64,000 nucleotides of DNA from Entoloma clypeatum. Lineage: Eukaryota > Basidiomycota > Agaricomycetes > Agaricales > Entolomataceae. Positions 36,148 to 50,514 of this stretch are shown here, one piece after another. The notes under the pieces are model-generated. The model did not search any database and was not told the origin of the DNA. It was given only the letters and a program-made list of their open reading frames with translations. Position 1 is the first letter of the stretch. Each line of letters begins with the position of its first letter. Location of the stretch: assembly GCA_963565915.1 (NCBI GenBank), contig OY751490.1, forward strand, positions 2,542,001 through 2,606,000. Reading direction: 5' to 3'. The position numbers were made by a program, and so were the translations under genes.

Positions 36148-37036
36148 TCAAGAGTCTCCAGATCTCGACAGGCAGTCCACTCTGCAGCACCGCATGTTTG
36201 GGTAGCGCAATGTCAATTGACGACTGTTCATCGAGCAGCGGACCTCTTCAAACTACAAGATGATGCTCGGCCAAGGCCAAACCGGTATGCGGGAGAGTTC
36301 TTACCTTCGTGCCTTCGGGTAACGGAAGGGTTCTGTGGAACATTCTTTCGAGGCGTTCCCTCATGACGACACCATTTTCCTCCCATTCCGCCAGTTCGGC
36401 AGTAGCCCAAGTGATAACAAGCCTGTTTTTCTGAAAGCTGACATGAATGTCTTCCTTCGCGACATCAGGCAAATCAAAGGTAGCGACTATCGATCGCCCA
36501 TCAGTCGACTCCCGGAAGGATGAGCTGTATGCGAAACGGAATGGGAAATCAGTCGCTTTCATACGAGGATCAAGCAGAACTTATTACATGGACTTGCGTT
36601 TTTTCAGCGATCTAGGGGCCGAGGTGGGATGAAAATTGGCGACGGGGATGTCGATCGGATGGTGCTCCATCGAGACGTCGTTTGGGGGCTCTTCTAGTGA
36701 CTGTACTTTTGGACGTTCTTTGGCCATTTTGTGCTCCTTTTGCTGGCGTATAGTTCCCCAAAGCTGGTCCAAGTGGTTCTCGTCAAGAACCCCAGGTTCC
36801 GTATTGCCATCGCCTATGGCAGACCCGCCCACATTAGGCTGTTTATATAAACGGGCTGGCAAAGCCTGGTGTCGACTAGATTCTGGCTCTGTGGCGCTGT
36901 ACACTGATGTGGCTGGATAGATGATCCCGGTTACTGCGGGAGTGATGGGAGACGGATTAGCCTTGTCTGGAGGTCCGGCGGCGTTCTCGCGGGGGATGAC
37001 GAGATTTCGGTGGAGGATTCGAGAGGAAGATGGCAT
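36148..37036 (-). CDS. Small heat shock protein (Hsp20/alpha-crystallin)
   Basis: 264 aa. The alpha-crystallin domain runs from F-R-E-S-T-D-G-R-S-I-V-A-T-F-D-L-P-D-V through R-L-V-I-T-W and F-H-R-T-L-P-L-P-E-G-T-K to L-T-L-R-Y-P-N. The N-terminal arm of about 145 residues is long and Pro/Ser rich, unlike compact cytosolic Hsp20s. It would hold unfolding proteins as an ATP-independent chaperone. Exons: 36598..37036, 36305..36555, 36148..36252. The first intron (36556..36597) is 42 nt with a GC donor (gcaagt). No GT donor in the region gives a phase-compatible join, so the GC call rests on frame as well as consensus. Confidence 0.85.
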
Positions 37037-37283
37037 CGTGAGTTGTTTTGTTGTTGTATTTTGGAAAAGGCTCTATTTTCCAGTGAATGCGGATGAAGGG
37101 AGGTCAGCCTTGCTTGGTTCGCGAGGACCCGAAGAGCGGCAAGCGAGAGATCGAACGTTATAGATACATCATCGAGGAAGGATGGAGGGTCAAGGCCTTG
37201 CTGAAAACATGAGGTCACATTTCGGCGATTCCCGGTTCCGTCTTAGCAAATTAAATCAAGTACACAGAATATTTATTGCCGGT

Positions 37284-40200
37284 TCATGTCGGTATCTTGA
37301 ATTTCTTGTTTGCGTACCCAGCAACCCCTCGACCCATTCCTAGCCGTCGTTTGGTTCCTTGACTTGGCTGTGGCTTCACAATGACCGAATTCCCTTCAAG
37401 AGCTGATTGAGCTGCCAGAGGTACCGGAGATGTCGAGCCAGATGTGATATGAATGTTCTCGCTATCTGAGGCTTCACCTAGTGGTATAGTCAAAGATCGG
37501 GTGTTGTGTCTTGGCTTAGAGCCTGGTTGATTTTTCGGCATCACCAGATTATTACTCGGTGTGATGAAATCTATGAGGTTTCACGAGGCAATGACTAGAC
37601 AAGAGGATAAATGATGATTATGCTCACTGGTGTGAATTTCAGTTTTTTTGGGGTATGCAGAAGCATGGTCATTCATGTAGTGGTGCACCGTTCTGTTCCT
37701 CTTTTGGGTTCATCCTGAGAATATATGACGACAGTCATTGGGACGTACAACTCAAGAACACGACGGGACACTTCCGAGTCGTCTGGCAGAGGTCGTTTCA
37801 AGACGTCCGAAATGACTTTTCTATCCGTGGGCAATATATTCAGCGAAGAGCTGCTGAATACGGCCTAGGTGTGTGAGGGGCATCGAATATTAATCACCGG
37901 AAAGTGATAGTTACGGAGTTCTCTTTTATTACGGCCGATAGAAATTCCGATATTTCTTTCCTTTTCGTGTCGCCAGCCACTTTGCGTTTCTCGGCAAATG
38001 TCACGTACAACAGCCCTTGGGCGCGCGTGCAAGCAACATACAGCAAGCGTCTATTGATAGGCATCAAGAATGCAGGACATTGCGAGCATGGATGACCGAC
38101 CTCTCCTCTTCAATGTCTTCTGATCGATAAAAAGGAAATATTCCCTGTTCCACTGTACGATGGAAGAACTCAAAATCAGTTGAACGACCAAGAGGTGGAA
38201 GATATACCGGCGGGGATCATGACCACGGGCCATTCCAGACCCTTGGCAGCATGGCATGTCGTAATTGTGACTTTCTGACAGATTCAAGAATGAAGGACTT
38301 GCAGGACGGGAAAAGAAAGTTCTTACTTCCTTACTGTCCTCGCCATGCTGATTGTCGCCTTCTGATGACAGCATAGATGCTTGAAGGAACGATCGTAGCG
38401 GTGTGTCCCTATCACTTTCTCAAAGGTAATCTTGTACCTCAGATTGCAAACGTGCCTGTTAACCCTTGCGTCTGTACCCTGATCCTGATCTATGGTTGTG
38501 GTGTTGGTTATGTCAACCTCAACTTCGCTAGCAAAGGTGATCAATTCCTGGACGTTCTCCCATCTACTCTCCCAATCAGGCTCTGTCTTCCTTAGATGGC
38601 TTTCAAACTCGGTAAGGTCGAGTAATCGACGAATCAAATCAGCAGGCGTGGTTTCCTGATACAAATTTATAAATACACAGAGAATCGGAAAAAAAAAAAA
38701 AAAAAAAGAAACTTGCCTTTTGCGCCAGGTCACGTAGTGCCCGAACAGTCTTTACAAATGAAGTCAACTTTCGCTTGACAGATGGCTTGATGTCTGGTAA
38801 TCTTCCGTCGCAGATACCTTCAATGACTTCTAATTGTGAATTCTTCGTCTTTGTCGCCCTCTCCGAGATCTCAAGCAGCGTCTGTAAGTGAAAAGATGGA
38901 TGCTAAAGTTACGATGACAGGAGTAGGCATACGATACCTTTTCGCCAATGCCTCTACTTGGAACATTTACTGCACGAACTAACGCAGGATTAAAGTTCGG
39001 ATTGTCAATCAGTTGCAAGTATGCGAGCAAGGTCTTGATCTAAAATCAGATTTGTTAGCCTATTGACTGGTAAATTGAATGAAAGATCCAGCCTCTAAAC
39101 GCTCAAAGAATTTGTGGCCACCTAGTATCCTGCTTGGAATGCCTTCTCTCTGCAAAGCACTTTCTATTGTGCGAGACAGTGCATTAAAGCGAACTTCAGA
39201 CAATCCGTAATCAGAGAAGAGCTTGATTCACGGAGAACCCACTTACGGAGCACAACAAAGTCTCCCCATCGTAGAATCCCACCCATTTGAGCAACCAATT
39301 TTCTTATTTCACCGGCGATGAATGCCGCCTCCTCATGTTCAGTTGGAAAGAACTGTAGGACGGGCATAGGTCCCATCGGATGGGATGTATGAAGTGATTT
39401 CTGGATGCGGGACTTATCTGAAAACTAACCGTAAATGAGGGTCTGAGGCTCCAATTAAAGACCCAGTCACCTTGAGCTATTATGGCTAGACTAGCCTTCA
39501 GAATGGCTGCAGTGGAGCGGTAATTCTGTTCCAGAAATATTTGCTCCGTTCCCCAGAAATCTGTAAACTTTTGTTTCAAGTCCTGAGATAAAATCGGCCT
39601 CACAAACCTTTCCGCATCTTTGACAGATTTTCAACCTCTGCAGACCGCCAACCATAAACTAATTTACTTGTGAAAAGCGCTTAGACAGTGTAATCAATCG
39701 CACCAACTTGATTGGTCAGGATCGCCCACAATGGTGATGCATTTATCCCATGCGAGGGCAGTCATGAGGTCATACTGCGTATGATTTGTGTCCTGACTGG
39801 CATTGTGGGATTCTTGGATGGAAATACAGAGATATCTTCATTACTTACAACTCGTCGACTAGCACATGCCTGCACCAGCCCGATGTGTGCTTGTGTTCGT
39901 TGAAGAGCTTGACGCCGTATAAGAGCAAATCATCAAAGTCCAGCGAGTTGTTATTTCGAAGCCGCTGCTCGTATTTTTCATATATCTCTGCGACCAGAAA
40001 GTCAAGTTCACTAGGAGGGGTTTTAGATTTTCTCGCCGACTGAAGCTGCTTCAAGTATTCTGCTGCTGTATAACATCTTGCTTTGGCTTTTGAGATCATG
40101 GAGAGTACAGCGCCCTCTTTCACTGTCATGCTCTTCTGCTCGAGGACGTCCTTATAGGATTTGAGCAGGTTGGACACGATCTTCTTGCTGGGTTGCGTTT

Positions 40201-40723
40201 ATACATTCAAATGCCACCGGCTCAAAAAACGAATCGTGTACTTACCTTTCATCAGCGTCGCAGATGGTGAAATTTTGTTCAAGGCCGACCAGATTCCCGT
40301 ATTTGCGCAGGAACAAAGCACAAAGGGCATGAAACGTTCCCATTCTGACATCCTGGGTACATTTTTTACCAATCATCTTGACCAATCGCTCTCTCATTTC
40401 GTTAGCAGCTTTATTTGTGAAGGTTATGGCGCATATGGATGACGGCGGCGTTGAGTGTGCGAGAATCAGGTATGCGATGCGCGACGTCAAGACCTGAAGA
40501 GTTGACTCGCGTCAGTTGTTGCAGAGAGGGTGAGAGGTCTAATATACCTTGGTTTTCCCGCTTCCTGGCCCTGCGAGTATTTGTATCGGAACTTGGGGAT
40601 TGTGCTTTACGGCTGTTTCAACAGAAGAGTTTAGTTAGTGATATGCAAAGAACGAGTGTCGCGCAAACCTCGTAGTTGCGCAGGATTGAGGCCAGAGAGA
40701 AACGAGGTATCCATTGCGTTCAT
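37284..40723 (-). CDS. Srs2-like UvrD/Rep superfamily DNA helicase
   Basis: 830 aa, 19 exons: 40669..40723, 40548..40612, 40246..40493, 39849..40187, 39708..39796, 39608..39658, 39471..39560, 39247..39417, 39093..39193, 38938..39039, 38717..38881, 38456..38655, 38327..38408, 38208..38274, 38101..38152, 37915..38050, 37745..37864, 37628..37700, 37284..37570. Superfamily 1A motifs in order: A-G-P-G-S-G-K-T-K (Walker A), V-D-E-F-Q-D-T-N (motif II), G-D-P-D-Q-S-I-Y-G-W-R (III), L-E-Q-N-Y-R-S-T (IV), T-C-H-A-A-K-G-L-E-W (V), V-A-C-T-R-A (VI). Srs2 unwinds DNA and strips Rad51 filaments in the nucleus. Three introns use GC donors (39040..39092, 38656..38716, 38409..38455). The tail is basic and short. 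Confidence 0.92.
38689..38707. repeat. Homopolymer run of 19 A inside a GC-AG intron
   Basis: On the plus strand a run of 19 adenines lies inside the helicase intron 38656..38716. On the coding strand it is a poly-T tract directly after the GC donor, so it may act as a U-rich binding site helping the weak splice site, or may simply be slippage. Confidence 0.9.
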
Positions 40724-40842
40724 ATCGCGAAGAGCATAGAGACGCGTATTACTACATTTGTCACACCAAACGCGTCTAACACGTGATCATGCTTGAGTGC
40801 AATCATATTGTTACTTAAGTACTTACTCTCATCTGTCCGAAA

Positions 40843-43338
40843 ATGTGGAACCAGAATCAGTCCGGAAATTACGAGTCATCGTAGGCCTTCCATCATAACA
40901 TCGCGAACGTCACCAAGCCTCACCGAGTCACCGTTCGCGAAGGACTCCTGGATTCCCAGACGCGTAAGGCAGACCCAGTCATCTAATCGAAGAGATCTCT
41001 TATCCCTTCTCAAGTAACATCCAACCTCGTGCTGGTTACAGTGTTGGATATACACCTTCTTATGATGCCCCTCCCGCCCAGTAAGGACCCTCTCTAGATG
41101 ATCGAGGGCAGATCGATGACTGCTTGGTGTTGATCCACAAGATACGTGGGACATCATCAAACAGGGTGCGTTGAATCATTCGTCCTCTCTCAAGATCCTC
41201 TCAAATGACATCCTCTTCCAGATACCAATCATTAGCACATGGGTCAGCTTCTCCAAACCTTTGAACACCGTGTCCTTCATGCAATATTTCAAGTACCTAT
41301 GCACCGCCTCCTGGCCCACCTCCTGTTGCATCTAGGTATGAGAGCTGTGCTGCCAGAGGTCATCTGACTTTGCTCTTGCACGTCTGTAGATATGATTATC
41401 CATCTCAAGAGCACATATCCAGGTAAATATCAACAATCTTTGACCTGCCAACTTCAGCAATACACCCCTGCATCCTCTTTTCACTCCTAACTTTTTCAGT
41501 TATGCCCCACCTCCTGGTCCTCCGCCACCTCACACCGGGAATTATCCTCCTCCAGGTCCACAAACTTCTTTCCGCTGAGAGGTCTGGTTAAAAGTGCTGT
41601 TTCGCAGATGGTCCCCCTCTGCAGCCGCCGACAGAGCGACAACTCTTCAATAATTCCGGAGGTGCAACTCAACAGCATCATTTTATGTATTCTCAGTGCA
41701 CAGGAAACAAAAAGGCCTTGTGTGTGAGTCAGGCCCGTGGAATGGAATCATTCAGGTTGACAGCCAACCTGTCCTCAGATCGGCATCAATTACTTTGGAC
41801 AGAAAGGTCAACTAGGGGGGTGTATTAACGATGTGCAAAACATTACACAATTTCTCATGGGTTTATCATACCTCAACTGAAATGTCATCTTTTCTAACCA
41901 TCTGATTCTCAGCCAAGTTCGGTTACAAGCAGGAGAATATGGTCATACTTACAGACGACCACAACACTCTTCGTCGAAAGCCAACGAAGGAAAACATTGT
42001 ACGTTAATCCTTGTCAACTCTCGTGCTCATGTTTTACGTGAGTGATAGATTCAAGGCATGAAATGGCTGGTCCGAGACGCTGCCCCGAACGATTCCCTCT
42101 TCTTTCATTGTAAGAAATTACGAAGCAATATATATATATCAATGACTCTGACTTTTTGCCAAGACTCGGGACACGGAGGTCAAACGAAGGATTTGGATGG
42201 GGATGAAGCGGATGGTTATGATGAAGGTTTGCCTGTCTGTTGACTCAGTACTGATTCTTGCTAAGTCTCCTGCCTCATGGAAAGTCATTTACCCCGTAAG
42301 CTCTGTCTATTCCCCAAGCTCGCACTGTGACAATTATCACCAGGTGGATTACCAAACAAACGGGCATATCCTTGACGATGTAAGCGTACTTGCAAGAGTT
42401 TTGCACCCATATTGTGCTCATCCGGCCAAGTTGATGCACGACATCATGGTCAAACCAATACCTGCGGGTTGCCGATTAACTGCGATCTTTGATGTATGTC
42501 CCTTTCCCTCAGGTAGGACGCCGATTTAACTTTGTATTTAGTCGTGCCACTCTGGCTCAGTACTTGGTTGGTCTTCGCCCTCCTCAGTGCTATCTATTTT
42601 GATACGATAACGATGTTCGTGACAGATCTCCCATATGTGGTCAGTCTTCGTCTTTCAGACGAGCTAGTAAGCTAAGGAGCTGCCAGTACTCCACCGAGGG
42701 AAAGATCAAGGAACCCAACCTTGCTGCTGAGGCTGGCCATGAAATCTTATCGGCTGTAAGTGCTTACGCTCGCGGGGACATGGGCGGGGTCTTCAAGTCT
42801 GCTCTGGGGTTGGTGAAAACTGCTACTGGGGGTACTACAAAAGCAGACGAGTATACGAAAAAGACCAGGACGAGCCCTGCCGATGTCGTAGGTGGTCTTG
42901 ATATCTGGAGTATAGCATAGTTCTGAGAGCTCCTTTTAGATTTCTTGGAGTGGATGCAAGGATTCCCAGACGAGCGCTGACACTCAAGAGGCCGGCGAGG
43001 CTACGGGTGCCATGAGCTACGTGAGTCGGCAGGTTGTCTCTGGAATGTACAATTCCTGAAGCCTTCGATCAGGCCTTCATTTCTTCACTCAGTAAGTTTA
43101 CATCATATCAGATTTGCCGCGCATCGGCCCAATCAGCATTTCATAGATCAAAACAGCCATCAGAGTTACCAGCAACTCCTTGTCAACATTAGAGAGATCC
43201 TTCGTTCAAAATATAGTCAGAAGCCCCAGCTTTCGAGCTCACACCCCATGGTATGCTTTCTTTTCAAAGATATAAGTATTCTACTGATCGTTCCATTTGC
43301 TCATCTTCAAGGATACCCGGATACTTTTCATATGCTGA
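40843..43338 (+). CDS. Type I metacaspase
   Basis: A caspase-fold cysteine protease cutting after Arg/Lys, 414 aa. The N-terminal prodomain is rich in Pro, Tyr, Gly and Gln (starts [10 protein letters not shown]). Catalytic His in Y-S-G-H-G-G-Q and Cys in D-S-C-H-S-G-S are intact; it ends [11 protein letters not shown]. Exons: 40843..40880, 41015..41080, 41222..41242, 41294..41335, 41390..41422, 41500..41555, 41608..41723, 41779..41860, 41913..41998, 42049..42109, 42164..42226, 42285..42295, 42344..42379, 42431..42493, 42542..42566, 42626..42639, 42687..42887, 42940..43020, 43073..43091, 43147..43250, 43312..43338. Exons of 11 and 14 nt occur. The first two introns (134 and 141 nt) are longer than usual and less certain. 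Confidence 0.93.
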
Positions 43339-43515
43339 TGGCATTCATTTGTTCAGGCGGATTTTGGGTTATAACTTATACGGATCGAACAGCAGTATAC
43401 CAACGTTTGCATATGAAATTACAAGTATATGCAATCTCTCTATGATTTATGGAAATTATAAGATCTATGTAATGGTACATCGGCAGGAAGAGTACCCATC
43501 ATTATGCGCCTAGCT

Positions 43516-45025
43516 TCATGAACATGAGACACTCAGGAGCTTTCCGTGACCGCTTTCTCCAAAAAGTATGGAATGATCATCTACTGCGTGTACGTCGTCA
43601 TGGTCTAGATTCTTGGAGGTACTTGGGCCCAAGACAAGGGCCGTTAGCTTCCTTCCATAGACCTGCGGCAACGTTAACACAAGACGGGATAATATGACAG
43701 TGTGCCTACGCAGCCAGTGTCCAAGCCTATTGACCACCGTTCGACGTCAAGGCCCCAAGATGCAGTGTGCCCATAGACAACAGTGGAGGGATAGCAAGAC
43801 AGCGAGCCCTTCACTGCGCCGTCGATATCAAAGCCACGACAGAGAGACATGTCATGGTTCCAAGCATTCATCCACTTCTTTCCATGCGTATTCCTGGGGA
43901 CAAATATCACAATCTGCAGGGAGAAAAGAAAGGGCTGTGACATACTTTGATATTTTCCCTTTACGTATAGTCCTCATATTGAGCACATTCCAAGGAACGG
44001 TGTTCTGTGGTATATCATTGAGAATGCTGATCTCTTGAATGCGTCTGAGAAATGGGTAGGTTTCATTAGGTAACAGGTTTGTATGCTTCAACGGAAGTTG
44101 AGGGATGTGTGCAAGCGGCTGGCGTGGGTGGTTGTGTGGGTAGACAGGATCTGAAGGGAGTAATCCGGCATGAACGATGAATACATGCGCAGATGGAACA
44201 AATATCCTGAGTGGGAGTGAACGCAGGTAATGGTACTGAGCATCGGTCATGTCGTGTGCAATATTGAAGTGATCGCTAAAGAGCTTCCAGCCCTTCGGGA
44301 GCTTCTTCCACCAATGACTCCTGTCTTGTAGCTTCTCTTGATTCAGCCACTGATCAAGAGTTGAGCCGCGGCGTCTCTCTTCCCGCCATTTGAGGTAGAT
44401 GGTCTTGAGCCATCGTTGTCCTCCTGGAAGACTGTTGATCCAATTTATCCAGCTACGCCATTCCACAACAGTCTGATCATGGTTTCCGCGGACTCCTGTG
44501 ATATTGTTGGAGGCCAAATACGCGAGCATCTTCATGGATTGTTTGTGAGATGACTTGGTAACGACATCCCCAACATGAATGAGGACATCGGAATCGGAGT
44601 CGTATGACGCTTTCTCCAAAAGATGGCTGGCAAATAAATTGAGTAGGTGAATACCAATGGCTTGAGACCGTACATGAACGGTTTATGCATGCCATGGATG
44701 TCACCAACAATGAGAACACGGCGCCCAGGCTGATCTGAGGACAGATCAGGTGGGTGGTGCACTGAGAACTAGTCCTTGTACTTACCCAGAGGAAAGTCCT
44801 CTGCAGAAAGAGTGCGGAGTGCTTGATATTCGGCGAAATCGGGAAAGCCTGTTCACAGATGCTGAATAAGACACTCCTACTTGAAGGGATGCAAGACTGA
44901 CGGCGGTTGGGCGACAAGGGACCCTGTGCTGCAATCTCGTTACAAAGGCCGTATGCGAAGAAAAAAACGACGAAAAGGAAGATGATTGAGCTAGAAAATA
45001 GTTGGCGGGGGGGGATGTCAAGCAT
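43516..45025 (-). CDS. PPN2-like calcineurin-type phosphoesterase (vacuolar endopolyphosphatase type)
   Basis: 417 aa with an N-terminal signal anchor (S-S-S-I-I-F-L-F-V-V-F-F-F-A-Y-G-L) and a metallophosphoesterase domain: G-D-I-H-G-M, H-V-G-D-V-V, G-N-H-D, V-H-A-G and V-Y-G-H-T. The domain order and the single anchor resemble yeast Ppn2 (YNL217W), a vacuolar zinc-dependent endopolyphosphatase; a dinucleoside tetraphosphatase role is the alternative. Exons: 44902..45025, 44786..44848, 44680..44734, 43946..44626, 43710..43893, 43516..43662. The ATG at 45025 is the only one before the membrane segment. It lies 5 nt after the stop of the gene upstream on the same strand. It converges on the metacaspase gene. 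Confidence 0.85.
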
Positions 45026-45030
45026 TGAGA

Positions 45031-45708
45031 CTATAAATAAATAGACTCCTTCTGCCCTCCGTACCATTTCCACGCATTCTCTCTCAAAAACTCTTCATAT
45101 GACCACGGTTCAGGTTTCAGTCCGCCAGAGTCGTTGTATATATATGTCTCCGCATCCATCGCTGTTTGTCTCGAGGGGAAGGGCAACTCGTCACCTCCCC
45201 CGTCATATACCGACAAAGCAACCAGCCCTCCCAGAGGGTAGATGCTCACCCTCTGGCGCGTATATTCCTATGTCGGCTGAGACAAGCTTTCAACACAGAG
45301 AATCGTCTGTGCTCTCACAGTCCCTTCGAACTCATCCAAGAGTTCCATGTCCTCCTTGGTAAGACCTGTCACTAGCGTACCTCTCACCGACCTCTCCTCC
45401 AGCTTCAGCTCTGTTTTCAACAGAAGGCTACCTTGCGCGTATGGAAGAATTCCAGGATATTGCCGCCACTGAGACGGTTATCCAAATAAGCATCCTTACC
45501 AGGTCGCTAGGCTTGATCATACTTTGACTTTGTGGCGAGTATGTTCCTAAGGGGGGTTCTTGGATGAGCATGTCAGATATCGAACCAATAAAATTCTGAC
45601 CAGCAACACTGCAGGACAAATTTGCAGGTGTGATCCATCGTTTTCGATCACTCTCTTGAGTATCTTTGGGTGCATCAGCGTACCATAAAAGAAGGCGTTT
45701 GCAGCCAT
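45031..45708 (-). CDS. Gamma-glutamylcyclotransferase-like (AIG2-like) protein
   Basis: 172 aa with the family opening A-F-F-Y-G-T-L-M-H-P, a middle strand Q-Y-P-G-I-L-P-Y-A-Q-G and the conserved E-F-E-G-T-E-Y-T-R-Q-R-V, whose Glu fits the catalytic acid of cyclotransferases. Family members cut gamma-glutamyl amines or peptides to release 5-oxoproline; many fungal copies have no known substrate. Exons: 45601..45708, 45523..45546, 45319..45468, 45031..45267. The stop codon TAG is followed after 5 nt by the ATG of the polyphosphatase-like gene, so the pair may share one transcript. Confidence 0.85.
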
Positions 45709-45829
45709 TGTCGGAGAGTGTTGCACCCAACGTCGATCCTTATCATTCATCCAATCGGCAACTCGGATCCGTGTGACCCACCTTCAACGCTTCCTTTTCA
45801 GTGACCCATCAACGATCCCACAGAGAGAA

Positions 45830-47646
45830 ATGTCGACATCCTGCGGGAATCCGAACAGTGAGACCGATGCCCTTATGATCCGTGAGTCAATCTCCTTGAT
45901 CTCTTTCTCTTCTTTGACCCTTCACTGACTAGGTCGCCAACGTTTTGACAAGTCGAAGGTCTGCGTTAGATGTAAAGAGACCAGAGGGAATGCCGTCATT
46001 CGCCACGCTGTGTATTGCAAGTGCGTGATACATTGATTTCTCTGTTCTAACAAGACGATTCATTTCTGGGTCAGAAATTGCTTTTTATCACTCGTCTCCA
46101 CAAAGTTTCGTCGATCTTTGGAGCCTCATGTAAATCCCTTACCAGACGGTCCTCGCCGGAAAGTCATGAGAGCCAGCGGTGATCTTCTGCTGGGTCTATC
46201 AGGTGGATTGGGATCAACAGTCCTTCTGGAATTGATTCATCAGTCATATTTCTCACATCAAATCACACCCGTCAACGCTGAATCTGGGAGACCCATAGGT
46301 GGTCAAAAGCACCCGCGGAATGCACCCGTATGGTCGCATGGCGCTGTCTGCTACGTGGAGACATGTAATGCCTTTCCGGGAGTACGTCATTTTCCCTGTC
46401 CGCATGCGATTGATCCAAGACATCCGTTAGGCAGACGAAGGACAAGACAGAAGAAATACGCACTCTTGTCGCAAAATATGACCGACTTGATTTTATTCCC
46501 CTGCGACTCGAGGATGCATTTGATCGGGCGTGGTGGTCCAAAGTAGGAGGAAAACCTCTTGAGAAGGACCTGATGATTGACATTGCAGATCAAGGTGCGC
46601 AGAATGTCAAAATATTGAGTTTCGAAACATAAGAGAGGATTTATACCAGAACTCTTGGTGTCCGAGTCACCAGAACTTGATTTTGAAAGCCCAACCGCGC
46701 GCCTCCGTGTTTATTTATCATCTCTACCAACGCAAACGGCAATCCCAAGCGCGATACAAGCGTTGATTCGCGTGCTTCTTCTCTACACTGCAATGTCAAC
46801 AGGGTCATCGCATCTCTTGCTTGGAACATCTATGACCTCGCTTTCTATCTCTCTGATATCCTCGATCTCCCAGGGCGGTGGGTTTATCGTCAGGGAAGAA
46901 GCACGAGAAGACTGGGCATCAAAGATTTCCATCACACCAAATGGACACGAAATGGGTGCTATCCGTGTCATTCGACCATTACAGGACATTGGGATGAAAG
47001 AGTGTGCTATGTGGGCTTGGTGGTCAGGTCTCCAAGTTATCGGCAGGAAAGGATTTCCAGCTCTAAAGCAGAGTATTGGACCATTGACAAAAGGTACGAT
47101 CAACTTACGACGACTTGGGATGGTGCAAATGACTCTCCTATTTCCCCAAGATTTCATCATTGGATTGGAACGAGATTACCCATCTACAGTATCCACGATA
47201 GCACGGACCTGCGCCAAGTTGGCACCAAAGAGAGGTGTGGATGGGATATGTTTTCTCTGTGAACGGCAAGTGTCTTCCCAGTGGAATGTCAATCAAGCTA
47301 AATCATCCAAGTTAGCCCGGCCCAGTCTGGTATACAAGAGTGGAAAGCACAGATATCCATTCGGTCCTTGAAGAACACGTCGTCCAGTTCAGATTGTTCT
47401 TCGAAGCAATCGTTGACCCCGTATTTGTGCTACATGTGCCACACGACGCTTACGAGCAAAAGTAGCCGAGGGATGACAAGCACATGTGCCTCAGAACAGA
47501 CCGTGCCACTTCCGGTGTGGGTGACATCGACACACCTTGAGTCCACAGTGAATAACGGAGAAGTGTGGAGCCGGGCCAGGATGAACAGCGAGGGCATGAA
47601 GGCTTGTATTGCCGAGTTTTTGCTGGATGAGGGCGTAGATCTGTAG
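45830..47646 (+). CDS. CTU2: Cytoplasmic tRNA 2-thiolation protein 2
   Basis: 517 aa, partner of CTU1 in 2-thiolation of wobble U34 of tRNA Lys/Glu/Gln. The N-terminus has a C-V-R-C-K...Y-C-K-N-C-F cysteine cluster, followed by the degenerate PP-loop region (L-L-G-L-S-G-G-L-G-S), F-I-P-L-R-L-E-D-A-F-D, and a C-terminal second Cys cluster (C-F-L-C-E-R-P; C-Y-M-C). Exons: 45830..45881, 45933..46020, 46075..46381, 46435..46594, 46650..47265, 47316..47646. The last intron (47266..47315) has a GC donor (gcaagt) and restores C-E-R-P exactly. The stop is 107 bp before the uridine kinase start on the same strand. Confidence 0.92.
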
Positions 47647-47753
47647 ACTTATGGTATGTATGATATCAGATTGCACGTGGACAGATGGCCTCTTCCACTG
47701 CTATCAAATGACTTGGCATCCACAACCTGACCACGTTCAGTCTGCCGCGAGGC

Positions 47754-50088
<2,335 letters not shown>

Positions 50089-50514
50089 ATGATACTTGTT
50101 GTCTTTCTTAAGGTGCTATCAGCTGCTGTCAACCCGAACTCTATACAGCGGACCAAAGCGTCTCAAAACCAAATATCTTTGTAAGGTACTTCAGGATCCT
50201 TCGACAGTTGATTCAACTTCATCCGTGTGTGGAGCTGGATAAACTACCCTGACGATAGTGCGCGAGTCAAGCATGTTTCGAAGAAAGCACGCCACGACGA
50301 GACATGTTCATCATGACTCTTGACTATCCCACAAGTCTCTCAGATCAACGGCCATGTCATATGAGGTCTATTTTGCCATAGAGAATTTGTGCTTGGTAAA
50401 TAGGACGGTGGGTAATGTAGTGGGCAATGTAGTGTGCAATGTGATGAATGTACATAACGTCCATTATCGGGAATAAATCAGGAGCCAGATAGGAATTGAA
50501 TGATGATAGGTTGA
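50089..50514. other. Intergenic region between convergent genes
   Basis: A 426-bp stretch between the uridine kinase stop and the exchanger stop. It has a short imperfect direct repeat near 50405-50445 (g-t-a-g-t-g-g/t-g-c-a-a-t units). I see no gene. Confidence 0.5.

Noticed and set aside
38327..38733. Frameshift pseudogene in the Srs2-like helicase
   Set aside because: The apparent frameshift is removed by a 47-nt intron with a GC donor (38409..38455), which restores both frame and family sequence.
41205..41242. Metacaspase starting at the ATG 41205
   Set aside because: The frame is possible, but upstream exons 40843..40880 and 41015..41080 add a typical Gly/Tyr/Pro-rich prodomain and join in phase, so I moved the start.
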